Positions 1-6,658 of a DNA stretch of 11,923 bases are shown one piece after another. The first letter of the stretch is position 1. Every line of letters begins with the position of its first letter. This DNA comes from Bacteroidota bacterium (lineage in GTDB: Bacteria; Bacteroidota; Bacteroidia; Flavobacteriales; Weeksellaceae): contig JAEZDQ010000086.1 in NCBI GenBank assembly GCA_023433225.1, forward strand, positions 1-11,923. The letters run 5' to 3'. Under the pieces are notes generated by a model, which worked only from the letters and a program-made list of their open reading frames with translations, had not been told where the DNA came from and made no database searches. Both the position numbers and the translations under genes were made by a program.

Positions 1-186
1 CAACTGGACGGGGTTCAGCTTTTTGCCGACAAAGACTGGCAGTCGGATTTTGTGAAAGCTTACGGCATCGACGCAATTCCCCGGTTTTTATTGATTGATA
101 AACACGGAAACATCCTGAATGCCGACGCGCCTCGGCCGTCTTCGCTACAGATTCGGGAGATTTTCAATCAAGAATTGCAAAACTAA
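1..186 (+). CDS. Thioredoxin-like (TlpA/DUF4369-type) protein, C-terminal part
   Basis: The open frame enters from the left edge and ends with TAA at 184-186, leaving 61 visible residues. They contain the thioredoxin-fold cis-proline signature (Ala-Ile-Pro-Arg-Phe, cis-Pro at visible residue 27), followed by the hydrophobic strand FLLID and a KHGNIL turn. This is the usual end of TlpA/ResA-like thiol-disulfide oxidoreductases, which in Bacteroidota are mostly periplasmic or lipid-anchored. The catalytic CxxC and any signal peptide would lie upstream of the window, so redox activity cannot be confirmed. The last three bases interlock with the stop codon of the convergent pabC-like gene. The fold is fairly certain; the exact subfamily is not. 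Confidence 0.8.
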   Translation, partial: QLDGVQLFADKDWQSDFVKAYGIDAIPRFLLIDKHGNILNADAPRPSSLQIREIFNQELQN

Positions 187-776
187 CCAATCACTGAAAT
201 GTCCAATTCCGGGCTTTCATCTAAATCCAGCATCGCATTGATGAGTTGGAAAGAATGGAAACGCTTCAAATCCGCGGGGCCGATAGCATCTTCGGTTATT
301 TTTCCGGATTCCAACAAGCTTTGGCGCATGGTCCCGTTCAGCAAAAAGCCCCTTGGGGTAACCTTCTTTTTCCCATCGAAAAAAACGATGTTCGAAAAAG
401 AAGTATCCGTAATTTGGCCGTTCCGGACAACGAGGATTTCGTCTTCCGCTACATTGTCCGACAACAGTTCAAATGCTTTTCTGTCTGAATATTTATAAGG
501 ATATTCAATGGTATTGTTTTCAACCAGACGAATGGATTTGATGGGTTTAATCTGATACCGGATGAATTCCACCGATTCGATTTCGGAGCCGTAAAGAATC
601 CGGCATTTGTATTTTCCAATCTGGGGTGCCAGATTCGAGAAAATGTTTTCTTCCAGATCGATTGCTTCCGTAATTCCGAGTATTTTATAACGGGAACGAT
701 TCATCCGATGCTGATGCAAACCGGGTTGGCGGATTTTTCCATCGATGATACAAATACTTTCAATAAATCGGGACAT
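183..776 (-). CDS. pabC: Class IV aminotransferase, probable 4-amino-4-deoxychorismate lyase
   Basis: A 197-residue PLP enzyme of fold type IV. As PabC it would eliminate pyruvate from 4-amino-4-deoxychorismate to give 4-aminobenzoate, in the cytoplasmic folate pathway. Visible signatures are an N-terminal IDGKI followed by LHQHRMNRSR (residues 11-29), YKYSDR (94-99), in which Lys95 aligns with the PLP-binding lysine of PabC enzymes, the DTSFSNIVF segment (124-132), and GTMRQSLLE (148-156), which contacts the cofactor phosphate. It is shorter than the roughly 270-residue E. coli enzyme, as is common for Bacteroidota versions. Its start lies 17 bases inside the end of pabB, so the two are almost certainly cotranscribed and translationally coupled, which supports lyase over branched-chain or D-amino acid transaminase activity. 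Its stop (TAG, 185-183) interlocks with that of the convergent thioredoxin-like gene. Confidence 0.85.
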   Translation of the reverse strand: MSRFIESICIIDGKIRQPGLHQHRMNRSRYKILGITEAIDLEENIFSNLAPQIGKYKCRILYGSEIESVEFIRYQIKPIKSIRLVENNTIEYPYKYSDRKAFELLSDNVAEDEILVVRNGQITDTSFSNIVFFDGKKKVTPRGFLLNGTMRQSLLESGKITEDAIGPADLKRFHSFQLINAMLDLDESPELDISVIG

Positions 777-1716
777 ACACTTTCTGGATCATTTCTTGGT
801 ATTCTTTTTCCGCTTCGCTTTGGTGGGTAATTCCGCCGCCACTTTTAAAAACCAGTCCATTTTCGGTTTTTTCGATAAACCGAATCATCACCGCGCTGTC
901 TAAATTTTTACCGTCAAAAACGCCGAAAACACCGGTATAGAAATTCCGGTGGTGGTGTTCCGCTTCCAAAATGATTTCGACAGTCTTCTTTTTGGGCGCG
1001 CCGCAGATGGATCCGGCCGGCAGCAATTTCTCAAAAACACCACCCAAGTTGGTATGGAAATCCGCCGGTAATTCACCTGAAATCTCCGAACTTACCTGTA
1101 AGATTTTTTTTTCATGTGTTTGGATTTCATCAATGTAACGAAATCTTTCTACCTTGACTTTTTTGGCGACTTGGCTTAAATCGTTTCGGATCAAATCCAC
1201 AATCGTATAATGTTCCGCCATTTCTTTTTCGTCGGACAGGATTTTTGCTGCTGCTTTATCCACCGAAGCGTCGATGGTTCCCTTCATCGGATAGGAATAA
1301 ATCTTTCCGTTTTGAATCCGGATAAAGGTTTCCGGTGAAAAACAAACGAAATTCCCTTTCCAATACATCTTGTACCGGGCACGGGCATAGCGGTAAATTT
1401 CCCCTAAACCCAGATTGATTTCAATCGGTGTCGAACACGTCAGGTTCGCCAGATAGGAATTGCCCCGAAGGATGTTTTTTTGGACAAAATCAAATTGTGG
1501 GCGGTAGGCTTCGAAAGGAATCGGATATTTCTTCAAAATAACTTTCACCGGGCACGGCTCCGGTTCGGAATCGATGTCAAACTGAATTTCAGGATGGAGT
1601 TCACTCAGCGGGAAGATTTCCCCTTGGTTTTTCATAAAATCAATGAGGAAGAAAAATGGTTTCTTTTGCTTGCCCCATTCATTCATCCGCCCGAAGATAT
1701 TGCTTGCGTCAAGCAT
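760..1716 (-). CDS. pabB: Aminodeoxychorismate synthase component I
   Basis: A chorismate-utilising enzyme of 318 residues. It converts chorismate, with ammonia normally supplied by a PabA glutaminase not present here, to 4-amino-4-deoxychorismate. Using the start at 1716, motifs are GNSYLANLT (85-93), SPETF (127-131), PMKGTI (143-148, with Lys145 at the position of the catalytic PabB lysine), IVDLIRNDL (172-180), PAGSICGAPKKKT (233-245), FYTGVFG (259-265) and SGGGIT (292-297). The Lys in the P-x-K-G-T motif favours PabB over anthranilate synthase TrpE. The frame stays open up to 1902, but the extra 62 residues are low-complexity and lie inside the upstream membrane gene; MLDASNIFGRMNEWGKQ is a typical short PabB N-terminus. 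The chosen ATG shares one base with the upstream TGA (TGATG), so it is probably translated by reinitiation. The protein is shorter than the E. coli enzyme (about 450 residues) and lacks most of its N-terminal region. Confidence 0.92.
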   Translation of the reverse strand: MLDASNIFGRMNEWGKQKKPFFFLIDFMKNQGEIFPLSELHPEIQFDIDSEPEPCPVKVILKKYPIPFEAYRPQFDFVQKNILRGNSYLANLTCSTPIEINLGLGEIYRYARARYKMYWKGNFVCFSPETFIRIQNGKIYSYPMKGTIDASVDKAAAKILSDEKEMAEHYTIVDLIRNDLSQVAKKVKVERFRYIDEIQTHEKKILQVSSEISGELPADFHTNLGGVFEKLLPAGSICGAPKKKTVEIILEAEHHHRNFYTGVFGVFDGKNLDSAVMIRFIEKTENGLVFKSGGGITHQSEAEKEYQEMIQKVYVPIY

Positions 1717-2471
1717 CAATTCGCGTATCCGTGTTTTCCGATTTGCTCGATTTCTGTATGATCCGGATTCATCAGGATGTCCTTCACCATCGAATAATAC
1801 ATGGTATAACCCACGGCCATCGAAGCGAAAACACCGATGAAGCAAAGGAAGTAACCCACACTTGAAATGACGCTTGCTAATAAGACAAATAACAACAGCC
1901 ACCAGAAATTCTTTTTCGCCAGTTTGAAGGAAGTTTTTAAAGCGTCGATCGCACCGTAGCCCCCATAATGAATCAGGTAAGGCGCAAAGACAATAGAAAC
2001 CTGCAAGAGCAGGCCGCCCGCAATCATTACAAAATAATAAAGCACGAACGCGGTCAGGAAAAGCGGATTGGGTTCGGTATAGCCGGAATTAAACCCTCCC
2101 GTCAGAAAGGTCAAAGCCAAAAACGGCATGTACAACAATACAGAAATACCCACGACGACCAGCATCAAAATGGCATAATTCCCAAAGTTTTTAAAAGCAC
2201 CGAAGAAATCATTGAACTCCAGTTTTTCACCGCGCTCCACTTTTTCCGCTGCCACCGCAAAGCCCAGCAACCCCGGATACATAATTAAAAACGGGCCCAC
2301 AATCGTAATGGCCGAAACCACGGTCATCAGCAAGAAAACAATCGAATAAAGGCTGAAAAGCAGCCATTCCTTTTTGAATATTTCAAAAGCCTCGTTCAGG
2401 TAATGCCCGAAATTGATATGGTAACCATTCCGCATTCTTTCTTCGACTGTGGTTATTGCGATTTCTTTCAT
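1716..2471 (-). CDS. Predicted inner-membrane protein with six hydrophobic segments, function unknown
   Basis: A 251-residue integral membrane protein. Hydrophobic stretches lie at about residues 37-58, 59-76, 98-122, 136-165, 189-203 and 204-226. The N-terminus (residues 17-36) is amphipathic with a GYHINFGHYLNEAFEIFKKEW pattern, and a similar lysine-rich helix (ALKTSFKLAKKNFWW, 177-191) precedes TM5, so the protein looks like two related halves. This layout is common in small Bacteroidota membrane proteins that automatic pipelines have often misnamed. No catalytic motif is visible and I do not assign a function. The start at 2471 follows an A/T-rich leader without a Shine-Dalgarno sequence; Met13 is an alternative. 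It is the first gene of a unit with pabB and pabC, and its TGA overlaps the pabB ATG. The 42-base gap to the divergent nitroreductase must contain its promoter; TATATTTA on the minus strand (2505-2498) is a weak candidate -7 box. Confidence 0.8.
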   Translation of the reverse strand: MKEIAITTVEERMRNGYHINFGHYLNEAFEIFKKEWLLFSLYSIVFLLMTVVSAITIVGPFLIMYPGLLGFAVAAEKVERGEKLEFNDFFGAFKNFGNYAILMLVVVGISVLLYMPFLALTFLTGGFNSGYTEPNPLFLTAFVLYYFVMIAGGLLLQVSIVFAPYLIHYGGYGAIDALKTSFKLAKKNFWWLLLFVLLASVISSVGYFLCFIGVFASMAVGYTMYYSMVKDILMNPDHTEIEQIGKHGYAN

Positions 2472-2487
2472 CTTTAAATTTTAAGCT

Positions 2488-2495
2488 TAAATTTG
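2488..2495 (+). promoter_or_regulatory. Bacteroidota -7 promoter box for the nitroreductase gene
   Basis: TAAATTTG matches the Bacteroidota primary-sigma -7 consensus TAnnTTTG exactly. It ends 18 bases before the ATG at 2514. No clear TTG is seen about 19-21 bases further upstream, so the -33 half is weak. The box overlaps the upstream in-frame ATG at 2493, which would leave that codon outside the mRNA and so supports the start at 2514. Confidence 0.55.
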
Positions 2496-2513
2496 TATAA
2501 ATATAAAAAATTT

Positions 2514-3083
2514 ATGAATCCATCTGAATTATTTGAATTGATAAAGTCCCGAAGAGCGGTCTTCCCCGCACAATACAGCGGCGAAACCATTCCCCAAGCC
2601 GAACTCGACCAAATCTTTGAAGCCGCCAATTGGGCACCCAACCACAAACGGACGGAACCCTGGCGATTCAAACTGGTTCAAGGCAGAGCCAAACAAAGAT
2701 TCGCCGAATTCATGCTGAAAAAATACATGGACAATACGTCGGCTGATGTGCAATCCGATAGAAAAAAAATGGACATCCTCGACAAATGCAATTTGTCGGA
2801 CACCATTGTTTTGATTCAAATGAAAACCTCCGGATTATTGCCGGAATGGGAAGAATTGGCCGCAACCGCCATGGCCGTACAGAATATGTGGTTGATGTGC
2901 ACCGCACTCGGAATCGGGTCTTACTGGTCTTCCCCATCAACGATTACCCAAATGGATGAATTCATGCCCATGGACGAAAACGAAAAATGTATCGGGATTT
3001 TTTACATGGGAAAATTGAAAAACAGTTTACCCGAAGGCAACCGAAAACCCATGGCTGATAAAATTCAGATACTGGAAAACTAA
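2514..3083 (+). CDS. Nitroreductase family protein (YdjA-like, FMN-dependent oxidoreductase)
   Basis: A 189-residue flavoprotein of the nitroreductase superfamily, expected to be a cytoplasmic FMN-binding NAD(P)H-dependent homodimer; the physiological substrate is unknown. Visible signatures are KSRRAVFPAQ (11-20), where the Arg-Arg pair is the usual N-terminal FMN-phosphate contact, AANWAPNHKRTEPWRF (37-52), typical of the YdjA/minimal-nitroreductase branch, the central AAAMAVQNMW-like helix (observed as AATAMAVQNMWLM), the ALGIGSYWSSP segment, and the closing GIFYMGK strand. The frame is open seven codons further up (ATG at 2493), but the family start MNPSELFELIKSRR and the promoter position favour 2514. 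It stands alone between a divergent membrane-protein/pab unit and a downstream gene that has its own promoter, so there is no operon context to narrow its role. Confidence 0.88.
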   Translation: MNPSELFELIKSRRAVFPAQYSGETIPQAELDQIFEAANWAPNHKRTEPWRFKLVQGRAKQRFAEFMLKKYMDNTSADVQSDRKKMDILDKCNLSDTIVLIQMKTSGLLPEWEELAATAMAVQNMWLMCTALGIGSYWSSPSTITQMDEFMPMDENEKCIGIFYMGKLKNSLPEGNRKPMADKIQILEN

Positions 3084-3123
3084 GTCCGAGCTGTTAGAAT
3101 TTCGGGAGCAGGCGAAAAGGTGT

Positions 3124-3131
3124 TAAATTTG
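3124..3131 (+). promoter_or_regulatory. Bacteroidota -7 promoter box for the DUF3078 gene
   Basis: TAAATTTG, an exact TAnnTTTG match, lies 27 bases before the ATG at 3159. A degenerate -33 candidate, TTC at 3101-3103, is 20 bases upstream. Its presence suggests the secreted protein is transcribed separately from the nitroreductase and argues against the alternative start at 3120, which would lie upstream of the transcription start. Confidence 0.55.
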
Positions 3132-3158
3132 CATCCAATCATAGATTCAACCTGTTCA

Positions 3159-4172
3159 ATGAAAAATTTCGTTTTAATCATTTTAGGGATGCTCGGCACC
3201 GTGGCCTATTCCCAAACCGTTGACGAAAGCGGGAATTTAAAAACCAATAGCCAGCAGTACCTCAAATCGCGCGCTGGAACCGAAAGGCTCCAAGGTTGGT
3301 TGGTAAAAGGGAACAATACCCTCCAGTTCAACCAGGCCGCTTTTTCGAACTGGATGGCGGGCGGGGTCAATTCCTATGCACTGAACGCCCATGTGGACTA
3401 TGAACTCAACCTGACCCGGGGAAGGCATATTTGGGACAACCGATTGATGGTCCATTACGGCATCCAAAGGAATGAAGGTGAAGATTATCGGAAATCAAAT
3501 GATGTGATTGACCTGACCACTTCCTATGGGTATGAATTCATCCGGCATTTTTATTTTGCCGCTTCAGCGAATTTCAAAACCCAGTTTACAGCCGGGTATG
3601 ATTATGCGGTGCTGGACAGCATTTCAGGCGATTACAAAAAAATATCTTCCTTCATGGCACCGGGTTATTTGTCGGTTGGAGTTGGGGTCGACTACAAACC
3701 TTCGGAAGAACTCCAGCTCAATTTCCATCCTTTTACCTCCCGTTTTACTTTTGTGACAGATCCTGAATTGCAATTCGAAGGAAGTTATGGCCTGACTGCC
3801 GATGGCGATGCCTATGTCTATGAATTCGGGGCGTTTCTGGGTGCGCGGTATAAATTCAACCTGATGGAAAATATTTCCTATGACAACCGTTTGGGCATTT
3901 ATGCCAATTACCTAAAAAACCCGCTGAATATGGACTTGGCTTACCAAGGCGTATTGGATTTGAAAGTCAATAAATGGATTTCGGCCCAAGCCACCATCAA
4001 CCTGTTTTACGACGAAGACCAAATCAAACGTACCCAACTGAAAGAAACCTTGGGTGTAGGGCTTTCCTATAAATTTGACAACACGGAAAAACTCAAAGCA
4101 AGACCCGAAAACATCCCACCACTTGAAATCATGCCCATAGCCGACGAAGCCGTGGAGTCAGCCGAAGATTAA
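3159..4172 (+). CDS. DUF3078 domain protein, secreted or outer-membrane-associated
   Basis: A 337-residue protein of the DUF3078 family, which is widespread in Bacteroidota and has no established function. Residues 1-18 (MKNFVLIILGMLGTVAYS) form a Sec signal peptide with likely cleavage before Gln19. The family core is recognisable: NQAAFSNWMAGGVNS (58-72), followed by alternating aromatic/polar strands, a WDNRL motif (92-96), and repeated strands such as SYGYEFIRHFYFAAS and GVGVDYKPSEELQL, which suggest a beta-barrel or all-beta outer-membrane protein. The C-terminus (about 315-337) is acidic and proline-containing rather than ending in an aromatic barrel residue, so barrel insertion is not certain. 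The frame extends 13 codons upstream to 3120, but that extension would precede the signal peptide and lie before the promoter. Its TAA (4170-4172) interlocks with the stop of the convergent gene. Confidence 0.88.
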   Translation: MKNFVLIILGMLGTVAYSQTVDESGNLKTNSQQYLKSRAGTERLQGWLVKGNNTLQFNQAAFSNWMAGGVNSYALNAHVDYELNLTRGRHIWDNRLMVHYGIQRNEGEDYRKSNDVIDLTTSYGYEFIRHFYFAASANFKTQFTAGYDYAVLDSISGDYKKISSFMAPGYLSVGVGVDYKPSEELQLNFHPFTSRFTFVTDPELQFEGSYGLTADGDAYVYEFGAFLGARYKFNLMENISYDNRLGIYANYLKNPLNMDLAYQGVLDLKVNKWISAQATINLFYDEDQIKRTQLKETLGVGLSYKFDNTEKLKARPENIPPLEIMPIADEAVESAED

Positions 4173-5599
4173 TTCAGGGCATAGGATTTTGTATAGCCGA
4201 GCATACCACGGTCCTTAATCATGTCCGCGACTTCTTTGGGCAACTGGTTTTCCCAGCCATCTTCACCCTTTCCGATTTGTTCCAATACCTTTCGGGAATA
4301 AATGTCCAAATAATCCCGGTTGAAATTCTCAACGTCTTTGATGCGTTGGTTGAACTTGAAGAATTTGTACAATTCCTTGAGGTTATCGCTGACTTTCAGG
4401 TTGTCTGAAGTGAGCAAACGGTTATCCTCTTTCTGAAGGTAAGGATAAAGGTAAACCACCACATTTTTTTTGAACAATTTGCCGAAGGCTTCCATAATCC
4501 CGCCCGGAAGGTCTTCATAATAATCTGCGTTAAAGACTTCCAACAAATTATTGACCCCCATCCCCAAACCGATTTGGGTGGAATTCTTGGTGAATTCGGT
4601 AAAATAATGGACGAGTTTGTAATATTCGGAAAAATTAGAAATAATCACATTGTAGCCCAGATTCCCGATGATGTCGGCGCGATCCAAGAAATCCCTTTCA
4701 TCGATTTCACCGTCCGAAGAAAGATTGCTCAAGGTGATTTCGAATAAAATCTCCGTGTTTTCCTCCAATACATCTTCCTGATCCATAAATTTATCGAGGC
4801 TCGAATAAAGCATATCCATATTGACATTGGTCACCGGGCGGAAACTGCCGCGGAGCGCGAAAATATTTTTCTTGTACAAAAGTGCTGCCGGCAGGAAATT
4901 CTGGCCTTCCGGCCCGAAAATAACCGCATCGGTCATACCATTCCGTACCAACTGCAAACTCATCAAACGGTTATCGACATACGCAAACCTCGGTCCGCTG
5001 AAATTGACCATATCGATTTCCACCTGGTCTTTGTCGAGCCCGTCATAGAGCGAACGAAGCAAACGGCGCGGGTTGTCATTGTAAAAATAAGCCCCGTAAA
5101 TCAGGTTAACCCCCATCACGCCAAGGGTTTCCTGCTGTAGCTGGGCATTGCTCTCCTTGAAACGGACGTGGAAAATGATTTCGTTGTAATCCTGTTCTTT
5201 GTCCATTTGAAAACGGATGCCTACCCACCCATGGCCTTTGTAGGTCTTGGTAAAATCAATGGTGGTAACGGTGTTGGCATAGGTAAAAAACAATTTGTCC
5301 TTATGGGTTTCTTGGTTCAACCGCTGCTCCATCAAATCCATTTCATGGTCGAGCATCTTTTGGAGGCGTTCTTGTGTTACATAGCGGCCGTCTTCTTCCT
5401 TTCCATAAATTGCATCCGAAAAATCCTTGTCGTAAGCGCTCATCGCTTTGGCCAAAGTCCCTGAAGCACCGCCTGCACGGTAGAAAAAACGGACGGTTTC
5501 CTGGCCCGCGCCGATTTCGGCGAAAGTCCCGTAAATGTGCGGATGCATATTGATTTCCAATGCTTTTTGTTTCGCAGACAGAACCTGATCAAAACCCAT
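4169..5599 (-). CDS. Conserved 476-residue cytoplasmic protein of unknown function
   Basis: I recognise this as a well-conserved Bacteroidota family with no assigned function. From memory, homologues are often labelled TonB-dependent receptor or nicotinate-nucleotide adenylyltransferase; the sequence supports neither. It has no signal peptide, no plug or barrel pattern, and no HxGH nucleotidyltransferase motif near the N-terminus. Conserved-looking stretches are YGTFAEIGAGQETVRFFYRAG (23-43), AKAMSAYDKDFSDAIYG (50-66), a GHGWVGIRFQ segment (about 123-132), LQQETLGVMGVNLIYGAYF, an NRLMSLQLVRNGMTDAVIF stretch and the ALRGSFRPVTNVNMDML segment. The C-terminal third is helical and charged. The first ATG follows a short A/T-rich leader and starts with the family-like MGFDQVLSAKQKALEIN. 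It is transcribed alone, divergent from the MBL hydrolase across 40 bases and convergent with the DUF3078 gene. Gene reality is near certain; function is open. Confidence 0.9.
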   Translation of the reverse strand: MGFDQVLSAKQKALEINMHPHIYGTFAEIGAGQETVRFFYRAGGASGTLAKAMSAYDKDFSDAIYGKEEDGRYVTQERLQKMLDHEMDLMEQRLNQETHKDKLFFTYANTVTTIDFTKTYKGHGWVGIRFQMDKEQDYNEIIFHVRFKESNAQLQQETLGVMGVNLIYGAYFYNDNPRRLLRSLYDGLDKDQVEIDMVNFSGPRFAYVDNRLMSLQLVRNGMTDAVIFGPEGQNFLPAALLYKKNIFALRGSFRPVTNVNMDMLYSSLDKFMDQEDVLEENTEILFEITLSNLSSDGEIDERDFLDRADIIGNLGYNVIISNFSEYYKLVHYFTEFTKNSTQIGLGMGVNNLLEVFNADYYEDLPGGIMEAFGKLFKKNVVVYLYPYLQKEDNRLLTSDNLKVSDNLKELYKFFKFNQRIKDVENFNRDYLDIYSRKVLEQIGKGEDGWENQLPKEVADMIKDRGMLGYTKSYALN

Positions 5600-5623
5600 A
5601 ATTCAATTTATATTTTAAAGGTG

Positions 5624-5631
5624 TAAATTTA
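5624..5631. promoter_or_regulatory. Palindromic -7-like box in a 40-base divergent intergenic region
   Basis: TAAATTTA differs from TAnnTTTG by one base and is its own reverse complement, so it could act as a -7 element in either direction. For the plus-strand MBL gene it lies 8 bases before the ATG at 5640, with TTC at 5602-5604 exactly 19 bases upstream; that would give a nearly leaderless transcript. For the minus-strand gene it lies 24 bases before the start at 5599. Both assignments are tentative. Confidence 0.35.
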
Positions 5632-5639
5632 CCAAAATT

Positions 5640-6422
5640 ATGCCGAATAAACCCCTTTATATTCAGTTTTTAGGAACCGGGACTTCGCAGGGCATCCCCA
5701 TCATCGGGAGTACCCATCCGGTATGTTTTTCATCCAACCCCAAAGACAAGCGGTTGCGCTCCTCCGTCCTGCTGTCGAAAGATGGTAAAAACCTTAGCAT
5801 CGACTGTGGCCCCGATTTTCGGCAGCAAATGTTAAGAGCCGATGTCCGTTCACTGGAAGCCATCGTCTTCACCCACGAACACAACGACCATGTACTCGGC
5901 ATTGACGACACCCGCCCCTTCAGCTTTTATGCACAAAAACCCATGGATATTTACGCAGGCCACCGGACATTGACTGAAATCAGGAACCGGTTCCCCTATG
6001 TTTTTGCCGACGAAAAATACCCGGGCGCGCCAAGCGTCACGGAACACCTGATTGAATCTGCCGCCTTTGAAGTGGCCGGGTTCCATTTCCAACCTTTGGA
6101 AATCATGCACGGCGAATTGCCTATTTTCGGATTTTTGGTGGATGGCCGACTCGCTTATATCACCGATGCCAGTGAAATCCCCGAAAAAACCTTGGAAAAA
6201 ATAAAAAACGTAGATGTTTTGGTTTTGAATGCCCTGCGGAAGTCCGAGAAGCATTATTCTCATTTTACGCTGGAAGAAGCCTTGGAAATGGTGGAAATCA
6301 TTCAACCCAAAAAAGCTTATTTCACCCATATCAGCGTATCATTGGGTTTCCACGACGAAGTACAGGCGGAACTCCCCGAAAACGTATTTTTGGCTTACGA
6401 TGGTTTGGAAATCCAAATTTAA
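5640..6422 (+). CDS. MBL-fold metallohydrolase (PhnP / RNase Z-like branch)
   Basis: A 260-residue metallo-beta-lactamase-fold hydrolase, probably a cytoplasmic phosphodiesterase. The N-terminal strand IQFLGTGTSQGIP (8-20) is characteristic of the PhnP/RNase Z/Lactamase_B_2 branch. The dinuclear metal site is intact: H79-x-H81-x-D83-H84 (THEHNDH), followed by His157 (IMHGE), Asp176 (YITDAS) and His230 (YFTHIS). The conserved SIDCGPDFRQQML segment (53-65) is also typical of PhnP-like proteins. No signal peptide is present. There is no phosphonate operon nearby, so a housekeeping nucleotide or cyclic-phosphate phosphodiesterase role is more likely than phosphonate use; full RNase Z function is less likely because the family exosite arm is not evident. 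The gene stands alone: a divergent neighbour on the left and a tRNA with its own promoter on the right. Confidence 0.88.
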   Translation: MPNKPLYIQFLGTGTSQGIPIIGSTHPVCFSSNPKDKRLRSSVLLSKDGKNLSIDCGPDFRQQMLRADVRSLEAIVFTHEHNDHVLGIDDTRPFSFYAQKPMDIYAGHRTLTEIRNRFPYVFADEKYPGAPSVTEHLIESAAFEVAGFHFQPLEIMHGELPIFGFLVDGRLAYITDASEIPEKTLEKIKNVDVLVLNALRKSEKHYSHFTLEEALEMVEIIQPKKAYFTHISVSLGFHDEVQAELPENVFLAYDGLEIQI

Positions 6423-6423
6423 T

Positions 6424-6455
6424 TTGGAAATAAAAGGAAAAACATCCTATATTTG
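6424..6455 (+). promoter_or_regulatory. Bacteroidota promoter of the tRNA-Leu gene
   Basis: TTG at 6424-6426 (part of TTTG) and TATATTTG at 6448-6455 are separated by 21 bases, matching the Bacteroidota TTG / TAnnTTTG arrangement. Transcription would start near 6461, about 9 bases before the mature tRNA 5' end. This is the most complete promoter in the window. Confidence 0.72.
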
Positions 6456-6469
6456 CCGACCATTTACCG

Positions 6470-6553
6470 GCCCGAGTGGCGGAACTGGTAGACGCGCTGG
6501 ATTCAAAATCCTGTGTCAGCAATGACGTGCCGGTTCGATTCCGGCCTCGGGTA
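6470..6553 (+). tRNA. tRNA-Leu (anticodon CAA)
   Basis: An 84-base class II tRNA. The acceptor stem pairs GCCCGAG (6470-6476) with CTCGGGT (6546-6552), the first pair being G-U, and A6553 is the Leu discriminator base. The anticodon loop TTCAAAA (6502-6508) carries CAA at 6504-6506, which reads UUG. The long variable arm GTCA-GCAA-TGAC (6514-6525) identifies a class II tRNA, and the T arm is GCCGG-TTCGATT-CCGGC. The D loop has the expected GGTAGA. The second anticodon-stem pair (6498/6512) is a T-T mismatch; the other four pairs are intact. CCA is not encoded (the sequence continues CAG). Confidence 0.95.
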
Positions 6554-6555
6554 CA

Positions 6556-6594
6556 GAAAGGGGAGAGCTTTTAAAGTTCTTCCCTTTTCTTTTC
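6556..6594 (+). terminator. Intrinsic terminator after tRNA-Leu
   Basis: An uninterrupted hairpin of about 15 bp starts three bases after the tRNA. Bases 6556-6570 pair with 6574-6588, including three G-U pairs, around the loop TTA (6571-6573). A T-rich tail follows (6585-6593, TTTTCTTTT). In the opposite direction the hairpin has no T-run, so it is not a good terminator for the convergent kinase operon. Confidence 0.8.
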
Positions 6595-6658
6595 ATGTCT
6601 CTACTTATTGGGTAATGTCATGTTCAAACGGGAAAAATGAAAAGTCCTCATAGATCTC

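Noticed and set aside
1717..1902. N-terminal extension of pabB to the ATG at 1902
   Set aside because: The 62 extra residues lie wholly inside the upstream membrane gene, look non-protein-like (Arg/Gly/His-rich) and are absent from the usual short PabB layout; the TGATG start at 1716 fits better.
2493..2513. Upstream nitroreductase start (MYKYKKF)
   Set aside because: It overlaps the TAAATTTG promoter box, so it would not be on the mRNA, and the family begins near MNPSELFELI.
3120..3158. Upstream start for the DUF3078 protein
   Set aside because: It would place 13 residues before a clear signal peptide and begins upstream of the promoter box.
4169..5599. TonB-dependent receptor or nicotinate-nucleotide adenylyltransferase for the 476-residue protein
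   Set aside because: No signal peptide, TonB box, plug or barrel strands, and no HxGH motif; the names are probably propagated errors.
6229..6525. 99-residue plus-strand reading frame running from the MBL gene into the tRNA
   Set aside because: It is an out-of-frame shadow of the MBL gene and ends in the tRNA; no recognisable protein features.
6470..6553. Duplicate tRNA 3' end elsewhere in the window as an attachment-site repeat
   Set aside because: Reading the right-hand part I found no second copy of the T-arm/acceptor sequence, so an island boundary is not demonstrated.
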